64,000 nt of DNA from UBA4644 sp034933145 (GTDB lineage: Bacteria; Bacillota; Clostridia; Oscillospirales; Butyricicoccaceae). The notes under the pieces are model-generated. The model was not told where the DNA came from. It searched no databases and was given only the letters and a program-made list of their open reading frames with translations. Location: positions 1 through 64,000 of the forward strand of contig JAYFOA010000029.1 of assembly GCA_034933145.1 (NCBI GenBank), read 5' to 3'. Position 1 is the stretch's first letter. Every line of letters starts with the position of its first letter. Of the stretch, positions 49,935 through 58,048 are shown one piece after another. The position numbers and the translations under genes are program-made.

Positions 49935-51188
49935 TCAGCGGGGATGCCGCTCACGGACGGCGGCAAAGGCTTCGTCGGCGACGGCGATGGTTTCAGCGAT
50001 GTCCTCGTCACTCAGCGCGGCGTTGACAAAGTGGTTGTGGTGGTTGGTGAAGAATACGCCGCGGCGTACACATTCGGCAATCCATTCCTGATGAAGCATC
50101 AGGCTCTCATCATCGGCCAGGCGGAGGTAGAACAGGCTGGGCACGCCGGAAACATGCAGGTCAAAGCCGTATTTGGTCGCTGTTTCGATCAGGCCGTTTT
50201 TCAGCACGGTGCCTTTATAGATCAGCAGTTCCGGCATCCCCAGCTTCTTCATCTTTTCGATGCAGGCGATGCCGGCGGCAAACGGGACGGCAGACAGCCA
50301 GTAGCTGCCGGTATAGCTCATGCCGGAGATCGTGTTTTTCAGGAAATCCTTGCCGCACAGGGCCGAGACGTTGTAGCCGTTGGCCAGCGCCTTGCAGAAG
50401 CAGATCAGGTCGGCCTCAAAGCCAAAATAATGGTCGGACCCCGCGATGTCGAGGCGGAAGCCGGCGCGCACGTCATCGACGACCAGCACCACATCATTGT
50501 CGGTGCAGAGCTTGCGCACTTTCTGCCAATAATCGGGCAGCGGCAGCTCGTTGTCTTTAAAGTTGCCGTGCATATAGGGCTGGGCAATCAACGCGGCGAT
50601 CTGTCCTTTATTGTCGGCAAAGGCCTGCGCCAGCTGATCAAAATCGTTCCAGTCCACATAGAGGTTATTGCAGACGTCTTCCTCGATGACGCCGGCATAG
50701 TCGATCTTCTGCGTCCAGGGGGAGATGCCGTGATAATAGCCCTTGAAGAATACAATTTTTTTCCGGTGGGTATAGGCGCGGGCCGCCATGACCGCCATGG
50801 TGGTGACGTCGTTTCCGTTCTTTGCGAAAAATGCCCAATCGGCACAGGCCACAGTATCCACCAGCAGCTCCGCAAAATCGATCATTTTGGTGCTGGGGGA
50901 AGTGGTGCAGTCGCCCAGCTTCCGTTGTGCGGCGGCGGCGGCGTCCACATCCGGATCGTTATAGCCCAGTACATTGGGACCGTAGGCGCACATATAGTCA
51001 ATATAGCGGTTGTCATCCACATCCCAGAAATAGGTGCCCTGGGCGCGGCTGGAGAACAGCGGGAAGGCGTCCACGGGGATGAAGCAGCCTTCGGCGGGGC
51101 CCAGGTGGCCGTAAACGCCGGAGGGGATCACTTTGGCCGCGCGGAGAAATGCCTCGCGGCTTTTTTCATGCGTATAAATTTCGTGCAT
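49935..51188 (-). CDS. Class III PLP-dependent aminotransferase (glutamate-1-semialdehyde aminotransferase-like)
   Basis: A 417-residue PLP enzyme. WDVDDNRYIDYMCAYGPNVLGYNDPDV is the class III start, and VLVVDDVRAGFRLDIAG contains the acidic residue that contacts PLP. The catalytic Lys is in CFCKALANGYNVSALCGKD. It resembles glutamate-1-semialdehyde 2,1-aminomutase relatives, but no haem genes are nearby and the FFAKNGNDVT loop is not the usual one. RBS GAGGAGG precedes the ATG at 51188. It lies 13 bases after the SCP2-like gene. The substrate is unknown, but the neighbours argue against porphyrin synthesis. Confidence 0.87.
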   Translation of the reverse strand: MHEIYTHEKSREAFLRAAKVIPSGVYGHLGPAEGCFIPVDAFPLFSSRAQGTYFWDVDDNRYIDYMCAYGPNVLGYNDPDVDAAAAAQRKLGDCTTSPSTKMIDFAELLVDTVACADWAFFAKNGNDVTTMAVMAARAYTHRKKIVFFKGYYHGISPWTQKIDYAGVIEEDVCNNLYVDWNDFDQLAQAFADNKGQIAALIAQPYMHGNFKDNELPLPDYWQKVRKLCTDNDVVLVVDDVRAGFRLDIAGSDHYFGFEADLICFCKALANGYNVSALCGKDFLKNTISGMSYTGSYWLSAVPFAAGIACIEKMKKLGMPELLIYKGTVLKNGLIETATKYGFDLHVSGVPSLFYLRLADDESLMLHQEWIAECVRRGVFFTNHHNHFVNAALSDEDIAETIAVADEAFAAVRERHPR

Positions 51189-51201
51189 TCTATTGTCCTC
51201 C

Positions 51202-51954
51202 TCAAGCGAGATATTGGCCTACGCGGTCGAGAATGCGGTTTACGTTGTCCACCTGGGACATCATGCCGCCCACGCGGATCTTGCCTTCTCCGATGCAGGC
51301 GACGGCATTGACCTTTCCGTCAAACAGTCCCCGCGCCAGATGCATGTCGGCAAACTCCATGTAGGAAAGCCATTGCTTCGGCGGCGTATGGATCGCGCTC
51401 AGCACATGGTTTTCGGCCAGAATGCCCACCGACGGGCCGTCCGCGACGGCCAGACGGATGACACCGTCGACGATATAACTCGCGCTGGCGCGGCCGACCT
51501 TGTCATGGTTTCCCACCTGCGAGGCGGCGGCGGCGATAACGTGCATCATCAGCGTCGTACTTACGGTAAAGAACTCTTCGTTGTCCAGCGCCCCTTCCGC
51601 GGGACGGAGGAAGGAGGAAAGCAGGTCGGTCAGTTTGGTGAAGGGCCCAAGCAGGAAAGAGATCTTTGTAAAGCCCTTGCTGGGAAACGGCTTGCCGGTG
51701 CCGTCGATCATGGCATTGAACTTTTCCGGTGAAGAGAAGGGCAGCTTGATATCACAGCGCTCCGTGCCCTCTTCAAAACCGCAGCCGCCGCCGGAAAAAC
51801 GCAGCGTCGCCTGCGGTCCGCCCTTGACAGAAAAGCCGATGGAGCATTGCTTTTCGCCCAGAAGACTCCGGGCTTGTCCGGACAGTTCGCACAGCGAAGG
51901 CAGCGCGCCCAGGATGGCATACATATTGATATAGGCGAGGGTCATTGGGTCCAT
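51202..51954 (-). CDS. SCP2-like (sterol-carrier fold) protein
   Basis: A 250-residue protein. The segment SIGFSVKGGPQATLRFSGGGCGFEEGTERCDIKLPFSSPEKFNAMIDG resembles the lipid-binding SCP2 fold, which accepts hydrophobic ligands. Later parts are helical with no recognised motif. There is no signal peptide. It is the first gene of an operon with a class III aminotransferase and a DUF2238-like membrane protein. GGAGGCG precedes the ATG at 51954. The combination suggests processing of a hydrophobic amine or keto compound, but that is inference only. Confidence 0.68.
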   Translation of the reverse strand: MDPMTLAYINMYAILGALPSLCELSGQARSLLGEKQCSIGFSVKGGPQATLRFSGGGCGFEEGTERCDIKLPFSSPEKFNAMIDGTGKPFPSKGFTKISFLLGPFTKLTDLLSSFLRPAEGALDNEEFFTVSTTLMMHVIAAAASQVGNHDKVGRASASYIVDGVIRLAVADGPSVGILAENHVLSAIHTPPKQWLSYMEFADMHLARGLFDGKVNAVACIGEGKIRVGGMMSQVDNVNRILDRVGQYLA

Positions 51955-52080
51955 AGGATCGCCTCCAATAAATAAGTGTGCATATTATAACATGCTTTGC
52001 ATCGAATAACAAGGAAGCGGGCTTGCCGAAATGTCAAATTTCTGTTATGATGGCAGGAAAGAAAGGACGTATGATATTTC

Positions 52081-53397
52081 ATGCAGCTCGAGGGCAAAAG
52101 CCTGGGAAGCGACTTTGCGCGGTTCGTCACGCCGACCGTGCTGTCGCTGACAGTGTTCAGTCTCTATTCCCTCATCGACGGTGTATTTGTTGCACGCGGC
52201 GTGTCCGAGACGGCGATGGCGGCCGTCAATCTATCCATTCCGTTCATCAATTTCCTCTTTTCCGTGGCCGTACTATTTGCGGTGGGTACCTCGACGCTGA
52301 TCGCCATTCAGCTGGGCCGCGGGAACCGGAACGAGGCATCCCGGCTATTTTCCCAGAACCTGGCCGTGGTGGCCGTTCTGGGCGTTTCTATTTCGATCCT
52401 TGCGCTGCTGTTTACGGAGCCGCTGGCCCATCTCCTCGGCGCGGAGGAACATACGCTCGGCTATGTGATGACCTATCTGCGGGGCGTGGCGCCGTTCAGT
52501 GCCTGTTTTGTCGTCTCCTATCTGATGGAGATTCTGGTCAAGACCGACGGGAACCCCCGGCTGGCAATCATCACGGTCACGACCGGCTGTACCGTCCACG
52601 CGCTGATGGACTATCTGTTCATCTTCAAGCTGGGGACCGGCATCGTCGGTGCGGCCTGGGCCACCGGTGGATCCCAGCTTCTTACCTGTCTGATTTATTT
52701 TGGACACTTCCTGCGGGGAAAGACCACGTTCCGGCTGCAAAAATTCCGGTTTGACCTGTCCCTTTACCGGCGGCTGATCCCCATCGGCCTGTCAGACGGC
52801 GTTACGGAACTGTGCACCGGACTGATGATTTTTCTGTTTAACCGGACGATTCTGCGGTATATCGGCACCGACGGGCTGGTGAGCTATACGATCATCGCCT
52901 ATGTCAACACGCTGATTGTAAACGGTATGCTGGGGGTTCCGCAGGGGATGCAGCCGCTGGTCAGCTACCACTACGGGAAGGGCGAAATGGACAAATGCCA
53001 TCGCCTTCTGCGCTATGGCCTGATTACCGTGGCTTCGCTGTCGGCGGCCGTGTTTCTCCTGCTGCATCTTTTTGCGCCGCAGGTGGTCGGCGTATTCCTT
53101 GACCGGGGATCCCCGCTGTTTGCGGTTTCAATCGCCGATTTCCGCAAATACAGCTTCAGCTTCCTGCTGATCGGTTTTAACGTGCTGCTGGGCGGCTTTA
53201 TGACGGCGGTGGAACGGCCGAGGGCCGCCATCACCGTGTCGGTGGGCCGCGGTCTGGTGGTGCAGGGAGCCAGCCTGCTGCTGCTGAGTACGCTGTTCGG
53301 CGGGGAAGGCATCTGGTATGCCACTCTGCTGTCGGAATCGGTCATGCTGTGCGTATCCGCCGGTTTTCTCCGGCGGTACCGGCGGAATAACGGATAG
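52081..53397 (+). CDS. MATE-family multidrug exporter
   Basis: A 438-residue membrane protein with twelve hydrophobic segments in two similar halves, as in MATE (MatE) transporters: FSLYSLIDGVFVARGVSETAMAAVNLSIPF in the first half and GTDGLVSYTIIAYVNTLIVNGMLGVPQGMQPLVSYHYGKGE in the second. It exports cationic compounds in exchange for Na+ or H+. The start is ATG at 52081. The only nearby ribosome site (AAAGGA) lies about 14 bases away, so a small error in the start is possible. It diverges from the aminotransferase operon. Confidence 0.92.
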   Translation: MQLEGKSLGSDFARFVTPTVLSLTVFSLYSLIDGVFVARGVSETAMAAVNLSIPFINFLFSVAVLFAVGTSTLIAIQLGRGNRNEASRLFSQNLAVVAVLGVSISILALLFTEPLAHLLGAEEHTLGYVMTYLRGVAPFSACFVVSYLMEILVKTDGNPRLAIITVTTGCTVHALMDYLFIFKLGTGIVGAAWATGGSQLLTCLIYFGHFLRGKTTFRLQKFRFDLSLYRRLIPIGLSDGVTELCTGLMIFLFNRTILRYIGTDGLVSYTIIAYVNTLIVNGMLGVPQGMQPLVSYHYGKGEMDKCHRLLRYGLITVASLSAAVFLLLHLFAPQVVGVFLDRGSPLFAVSIADFRKYSFSFLLIGFNVLLGGFMTAVERPRAAITVSVGRGLVVQGASLLLLSTLFGGEGIWYATLLSESVMLCVSAGFLRRYRRNNG

Positions 53398-53417
53398 CTT
53401 GGGTACATAAATCAATA

Positions 53418-53450
53418 AAAACTGCCGTCCGATGAGGACGGCAGTTTTTC
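53418..53450. terminator. Bidirectional terminator between the MATE and carboxypeptidase genes
   Basis: AAAACTGCCGTCC pairs with GGACGGCAGTTTT around GATGA, with T on both strands. Confidence 0.87.
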
Positions 53451-53458
53451 ATTTTCTA

Positions 53459-54757
53459 TCAGATATGGCGGCCGCGGCTGCGGTGCTTTTTCCGGCGGCG
53501 CCGGTTGAATACAATCACATACACGACCAGGATCAAAAGGAACGCGGCTACGGCAGCCAAAATGATCTTAAAGGCCGTTCCGCCGAAAAAGCCGGTGATC
53601 CGGTCGATGATATACAGCGGTTCGGAGCGCTCGACAGCAGAGGAGGAAACCAGATTCATCTTGGCATACTCGCGGCCCTGATAACTGACCGTCAGCTCGC
53701 CCAGTACCTGGCCTTCCTCCACGGGTGCGTCTACCGATTCGGGCGCGGTGTAGTCAAGCTGCAGGTCGGAGGTCTGAAAGTCGGTGGGCAGAAGGGCCGT
53801 AACGCTGTCTTCCGGCGTTAAAAGAATGGTGTCCTGCTTGTTGGCAGCCAACCGCACCGGCACAGTGCAGATCGGTTCGCTGTTTTTAAGCATTACCTGG
53901 TTGGCATAATTATTTTTCGCAAAATCAAATAGCTTTTTGGTCTCCGTAAAGCTGCCCATGGTGCCGTCGTCGCCTTTGGACGCGCCGAGCACCACGGTAT
54001 AAAACGTCAGGTCGTCCTTCTGCACGGCGGAAATGAAGCACAGGCCGGCGGCGGTGGTCGATCCGGTTTTGATGCCCAGACAGCCCTCGTAGCCATAGGT
54101 GGGATTGGCGTGGTTGCCGGGCAGCATATAGTTGGTCGAATATTTCGTCGTAGTCTTGGTGTGCTTATTAGTCACCGGCAGGGTGACGGAGGTTTCGGTC
54201 ACCAGCTGGGCGATCGTCTCATTCTGCATGGCATAGAGCGCGATTTTCAGCAGATCACGGGCGGAGGTATAGTGGTTTTCATCCGGCAGTCCGTTGGGGT
54301 TGGTGAAATGCGAGTTCTCACAGCCGAGTTCCTGCACTTTATTATTCATCAGCGTGACAAACGCGTCGATGCTGCCCGAGATATGGATCGCCAGCGTGTT
54401 GGCCGCGTCGTTGCCGGAAGCGATGAGCAGGTAGCGCATCAGATCCATGAATCCGATTTCCTCGCCGGGGATCAGGTAGACCGAGCTGCCCTGTTCAAAC
54501 AGCCCTTCAGTGGCCTCCTTCGGGACAGTGACGACGTCATCCGGGTTACCGTATTCCATCGCCAGGGCGGCGGTCAGCAGCTTTGTGGTACTCGCGGGAT
54601 AGAGCTGCTCATCGGCGTTTGACTCCTGCAGGGTCTCGCCGCTGGACTTTTCATAGAGAATATACGCCTTTGCCTGGATATCCGGGGGCGTAAGGGCGAA
54701 GGCCGGCGTTGCGAGCAACGCGGCGGCGAGCAGCGTACAAATCCATTTTTTTAACAT
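53459..54757 (-). CDS. Serine-type D-Ala-D-Ala carboxypeptidase (DacF-like)
   Basis: A 432-residue penicillin-binding carboxypeptidase. The signal peptide is near 1-21 (AFA/L). Active-site motifs are STTK with the nucleophile Ser, SGN (ASGNDAAN) and KTG (IKTGST). A PBP5_C-like beta domain follows, and a C-terminal membrane helix (IILAAVAAFLLILVVYVIVF) with an Arg/Lys-rich tail anchors it. It trims peptidoglycan stem peptides, and homologues act in vegetative growth or sporulation. The start is ATG at 54757 with GGAGGGCG upstream. It is divergent from the comEA/two-component operon. Confidence 0.94.
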   Translation of the reverse strand: MLKKWICTLLAAALLATPAFALTPPDIQAKAYILYEKSSGETLQESNADEQLYPASTTKLLTAALAMEYGNPDDVVTVPKEATEGLFEQGSSVYLIPGEEIGFMDLMRYLLIASGNDAANTLAIHISGSIDAFVTLMNNKVQELGCENSHFTNPNGLPDENHYTSARDLLKIALYAMQNETIAQLVTETSVTLPVTNKHTKTTTKYSTNYMLPGNHANPTYGYEGCLGIKTGSTTAAGLCFISAVQKDDLTFYTVVLGASKGDDGTMGSFTETKKLFDFAKNNYANQVMLKNSEPICTVPVRLAANKQDTILLTPEDSVTALLPTDFQTSDLQLDYTAPESVDAPVEEGQVLGELTVSYQGREYAKMNLVSSSAVERSEPLYIIDRITGFFGGTAFKIILAAVAAFLLILVVYVIVFNRRRRKKHRSRGRHI

Positions 54758-54895
54758 TTTTTCGCCCTCCCGGTGCAATCTATGTCGCTTTATGATATTA
54801 TTTATTTTATCAAACAGTGCCTCTTATTGCAAGGACATGGGGCCGTTGTCATAAAATTTTAAGATATGCAGGATATGGAAAGCGGCGGTGAGCGG

Positions 54896-55288
54896 ATGAA
54901 AGAGCGGCGATGGCTGCTGTGCGCATGCGCGCTGCTCTGCGTCTGCCTCGGCGTATTTGCGGGCCGCGCGTGGGCGCTGCATGGCGGCGTTATGCTGCGT
55001 ACGGAGGCGGGAAGCGTACCTGAGCTTGGCACGCTGGCGGCCGCCCCGGCCGCGCCGGAGACGGCGGAGACGATGAACAGCGCGCTCGATCTGAATACAG
55101 CCACGGCAGCCGAGCTTTCCGAACTGCCCGGCATTGGGGACACACTGGCGCAGCGCATTGTGGACTACCGCACGGAAAACGGAAGCTTTCAGAGCGTTGA
55201 CGAACTGCTGGCCGTCAAGGGAATCGGGCAGGCGACGCTGGAACGCCTCCGCGCATATATCAAAGTGGAAGAAGGAGGGCGGCCATGA
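54896..55288 (+). CDS. ComEA-like helix-hairpin-helix protein
   Basis: A 130-residue protein. One N-terminal membrane segment (LLCACALLCVCLGVFAGRAWAL) is followed by an Ala/Glu-rich linker and a C-terminal helix-hairpin-helix (DLNTATAAELSELPGIGDTLAQRIVDYR, KGIGQATLERLR) that binds DNA without sequence preference. In competent Firmicutes such proteins hold DNA at the cell surface. Here it precedes a response regulator by overlap, and no comEC or other competence genes are nearby. Two earlier in-frame ATG codons (54866 and 54875) are possible but have no good ribosome site. Confidence 0.82.
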   Translation: MKERRWLLCACALLCVCLGVFAGRAWALHGGVMLRTEAGSVPELGTLAAAPAAPETAETMNSALDLNTATAAELSELPGIGDTLAQRIVDYRTENGSFQSVDELLAVKGIGQATLERLRAYIKVEEGGRP

Positions 55289-55965
55289 GGATTCTTGTGG
55301 TGGACGACGAGCATCTGCTGGTCAAGGGAATCAAATTCAATCTGGAGAACGACGGATATCAGGTGGACGGCGCCTATGACGGCGCGGCGGCGCTGGCGCT
55401 GTTCCGCGAAAACAGCTATGACCTTGTGATCCTCGATCTGATGCTGCCGGTGCTGGATGGCTTTACGGTCTGCCGCAAGATCCGGGAAACGTCCCAGGTG
55501 CCGATCATCATGCTGACCGCCAAGAGCGAGGGAAGCGACAAGCTGCTGGGCTTTGAGTACGGGGCGGATGATTATGTGACCCAACGCTTTGATAGTCTGG
55601 AGCTGAAGGCGCGCATCCGCGTGATTCTGCGCCGTGCCGCCGGCGAGCAGCAGGAACGGGAGATGCTGGAGAGCCCCCGGATCCGGGTGGACATTCTGCA
55701 GCGCGCCGTCTGGGCCGCAGAGCAGCTCGTCGAGCTGACGGCGAAGGAGTTTGACCTGCTGGTGATGCTGATGCGGAATGAAGGACGCGTGTTCAGCCGG
55801 GAGAAACTGCTCAACAGCGTCTGGGGGTACGAATATCCCGGCGACATCCGCACGGTGGATGTGCATGTCCGCCGTCTACGCGAAAAACTGGAAGCGGACG
55901 ACGCCCATCCGGAGTACATCCTGACCAAATGGGGAGTGGGCTACTATTTCAAAGGAAAGGCGTAG
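55285..55965 (+). CDS. OmpR/PhoB-type response regulator with an altered receiver lysine
   Basis: A 226-residue regulator with a receiver domain (VVDDEHLLVKG, phospho-acceptor Asp in LVILDLMLPVLDG, LTAKSEG) and a winged-helix output domain (LTAKEFDLLVMLMRNEG, VDVHVRRLREKL). The conserved switch Lys and following Pro, usually TKPF, are replaced here by TQRF (GADDYVTQRFDSLEL), a change expected to weaken phospho-activation. The codons ACC-CAA-CGC-TTT could derive from ACC-AAG-CCG-TTT by a compensated frameshift. It overlaps the comEA-like gene and precedes a histidine kinase. The target genes are not known. Confidence 0.92.
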   Translation: MRILVVDDEHLLVKGIKFNLENDGYQVDGAYDGAAALALFRENSYDLVILDLMLPVLDGFTVCRKIRETSQVPIIMLTAKSEGSDKLLGFEYGADDYVTQRFDSLELKARIRVILRRAAGEQQEREMLESPRIRVDILQRAVWAAEQLVELTAKEFDLLVMLMRNEGRVFSREKLLNSVWGYEYPGDIRTVDVHVRRLREKLEADDAHPEYILTKWGVGYYFKGKA

Positions 55966-55996
55966 CAGGCGGCTGATTTCCAGCCTGCGGTTCAAA

Positions 55997-57376
55997 GTGG
56001 TTCTTGCTTTTGCGGCGCTGCTGACGGCGTCGCTTTTGGTGCTGAACTACTATCCGCAGCACGTGGTCCGGCAGCAGATGATCTCCGCATCGCGGGATGA
56101 GCTGCTGGGCCGCGCCACCACGCTGGCCGCCGCCATGGAGGGGTTCCCCTCCGTAACATGGGAAAACGCCGATACCGCCGTCGCCGTGCTGGACGCGGCC
56201 CAGGGGCGGCGCGTATTGGTGCTGGATTCCGGGGGACTGGTGATTTACGACAGCCTGCGCACAGGACAGCTGCTGGGTCGGGTCGCTCTCTATCCGGAGG
56301 TGCTGGGTGCGCTGGGCGGCAGCGATTCCTTTTACTGCGACTACTCGCCGGACGCCTTCCTTTCCCGCGCGGCATCGCCGATCCTGCGGGACGGCACGGT
56401 GGCGGGCGTTGTCTGTCTCCGGCAGGACAGCGAAGATAATGCGGCGCTGCTCGGCGAGATCCGCAGGGACATCTATCAGATCTCCCTGGGCGCGACAATG
56501 ATCTGCATGCTGTTTCTGCTGCTCTTCAATCTGGCGCTTGGGCGGCGGTTTTCCACGCTGCTGATGGGTGTTCACGCCGTCGGCAGCGGCGATTACGAAT
56601 ACCGGATCCGCATGAACGGCGCCGATGAGCTGAGCGAGGTGGCCGGAGAGTTCAACGAACTGTCCGTCAAGCTGCAGCGCACGGAGAACATGCGCCGGCA
56701 GTTTGTCTCCGACGCTTCGCATGAGCTCAAGACGCCGCTGGCCTCCATCAAGCTGCTCAGCGATTCCATTGTCCAGAGCCCGGACATCCGGCCGGCGGAA
56801 ATGCGGGAGTTCGTTTCCGACATCGGGGAGGAGATCGGCCGTCTCACCCGCATCACTGAGCGGCTGCTCAGCCTTTCGCAGCTGGACGCGCTGCCGGAAG
56901 TGCGGCCGGTCTGCTGCGATATGGGCCAGACCGCGCGGAAGTGCGCGCAGCTGCTGGCCCCCACCGCCGAGCTGCTTGACGTCCGGCTGCTGCTGGAATT
57001 TACGGGCAGCCAGATGGTACGGGGAACACAGGACGGCATCTACCATATTGTCTTTAACCTGATGGAAAACGCGGTGAAATATAATAAAAGGGGCGGCCGG
57101 GTTACGGTTCGATTTTTCCATGAAAAGGACCGGGTGGCATTTTCTGTGGAAGACACCGGCATCGGTATCCCGGAGCGGGATCTGCCGAGAGTCTATGAGC
57201 GGTTTTACCGGGTGGATAAGGCCCGGTCCCGCGCCTCGGGCGGCACCGGCCTGGGTCTTGCGATCGTCAAGGAATGGGTCACGACGCTGGATGGAGAGCT
57301 GCGGGCCGAGAGCGTTTACGGGCAGGGCACGACCTTCACCGTCCTGCTGCCCGCGTGGACGGAGGACGATGCATGA
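55997..57376 (+). CDS. Sensor histidine kinase
   Basis: A kinase of about 459 residues from the GTG at 55997. The frame stays open 72 bases further upstream and encodes a basic stretch (RRSRRLISSLRFK) usual for kinase N-termini, but it has no ATG, GTG or TTG, only CTG at 55973 and ATT at 55976. Two membrane segments flank an extracytoplasmic domain (about 30-165). HAMP-like linker, HisKA (SDASHELKTPLASIKLL with the phospho-His), N box (NLMENAVKYN) and G boxes (VEDTGIGIP, GGTGLGLAIVKE) are complete. It partners the response regulator upstream and overlaps the GerMN gene by 4 bases. Confidence 0.88.
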   Translation: MVLAFAALLTASLLVLNYYPQHVVRQQMISASRDELLGRATTLAAAMEGFPSVTWENADTAVAVLDAAQGRRVLVLDSGGLVIYDSLRTGQLLGRVALYPEVLGALGGSDSFYCDYSPDAFLSRAASPILRDGTVAGVVCLRQDSEDNAALLGEIRRDIYQISLGATMICMLFLLLFNLALGRRFSTLLMGVHAVGSGDYEYRIRMNGADELSEVAGEFNELSVKLQRTENMRRQFVSDASHELKTPLASIKLLSDSIVQSPDIRPAEMREFVSDIGEEIGRLTRITERLLSLSQLDALPEVRPVCCDMGQTARKCAQLLAPTAELLDVRLLLEFTGSQMVRGTQDGIYHIVFNLMENAVKYNKRGGRVTVRFFHEKDRVAFSVEDTGIGIPERDLPRVYERFYRVDKARSRASGGTGLGLAIVKEWVTTLDGELRAESVYGQGTTFTVLLPAWTEDDA

Positions 57377-57831
57377 GACGGGTGCTTTGTGTCCTGCTGG
57401 CGATGCTGGCGTTGCTGCCCGGCTGTGAGCGGGTCGAATCACAGCCTGCCGAGGGGGCCTGGTATCTGCGCGATACGCCGAACGGTCCGGTTTGGGAGCA
57501 GGCGGGCTTTACTCCTGCATCCGAGGACCCGGCGGAACAGTGTGCAGAGGTGCTGGCTGCGCTGCAGGCGCCGCCGGAGGGGCTGCGTGCCGCGCTTCCT
57601 GCGGAGGTACAGGTTCTCTCCATCCGGGTGGTCAGCAACGTGACGTATGTGAATTTTTCTTCGGAGTATGCAGCGCTCAGTCCGGGGGACCGCAGCATCG
57701 CCTGCGCCGCCGTGGTCCATTCGCTGCTGCAGCTGAAAGGCCTGCATTATGTCTCGGTCAGCGCGGAGGGAAAGGCGCAGAGCCCGACCTATGAGCGGTA
57801 CTGTACGCTGGGGACATTCATTCTCGAATGA
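57373..57831 (+). CDS. GerMN-domain lipoprotein
   Basis: A 152-residue lipoprotein. The signal ends at LLPGC (Cys near residue 18). The rest is a GerMN-type domain (NVTYVNFSSEYAALSPGDRSIACAAVVHSLLQLKGLHYVSVSAEG), as in spore germination GerM and in lipoproteins encoded beside two-component systems such as MtrAB-LpqB. The ATG overlaps the kinase stop (ATGA), so it is expressed with the sensor pair. It may act with the kinase at the membrane surface, as LpqB does with MtrB (analogy, not proven). Confidence 0.84.
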   Translation: MRRVLCVLLAMLALLPGCERVESQPAEGAWYLRDTPNGPVWEQAGFTPASEDPAEQCAEVLAALQAPPEGLRAALPAEVQVLSIRVVSNVTYVNFSSEYAALSPGDRSIACAAVVHSLLQLKGLHYVSVSAEGKAQSPTYERYCTLGTFILE

Positions 57832-57905
57832 CGGACAAGCCTCCCGGCGCGGGGGACTGTCTGTTTTGAGTGCTTGCACGGTATTAGGATAAAGCAATTC
57901 TTTTC

Positions 57906-57934
57906 TTGCCTTTCCCCGGCCTGGGGTATATAAT
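57906..57934 (+). promoter_or_regulatory. Promoter of the buk-ior operon
   Basis: TTGCCT (57906-57911), 17-bp spacer, TATAAT (57929-57934). It yields a leader of about 110 bases that ends with the palindromes at 57993-58026. Confidence 0.72.
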
Positions 57935-57992
57935 TGACATAGTTTCAAGCGTCGGATCGTAAATTTCTGTGGAAGATGACCGACGCTTCTCT

Positions 57993-58026
57993 ATTAATGC
58001 ATTAATATGTTCAATGGCATATTAAT
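57993..58026 (+). repeat. Overlapping AT-rich palindromes before butyrate kinase
   Basis: ATTAATGCATTAAT (57993-58006) is a perfect 14-bp palindrome. It overlaps a hairpin in which ATTAATATG (58001-58009) pairs with CATATTAAT (58018-58026). They lie just before the GGAGG of the kinase gene, so they could be a protein operator or an RNA hairpin near the ribosome site. Confidence 0.6.
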
Positions 58027-58048
58027 ATAGATTTCTGGAGGATACCAC

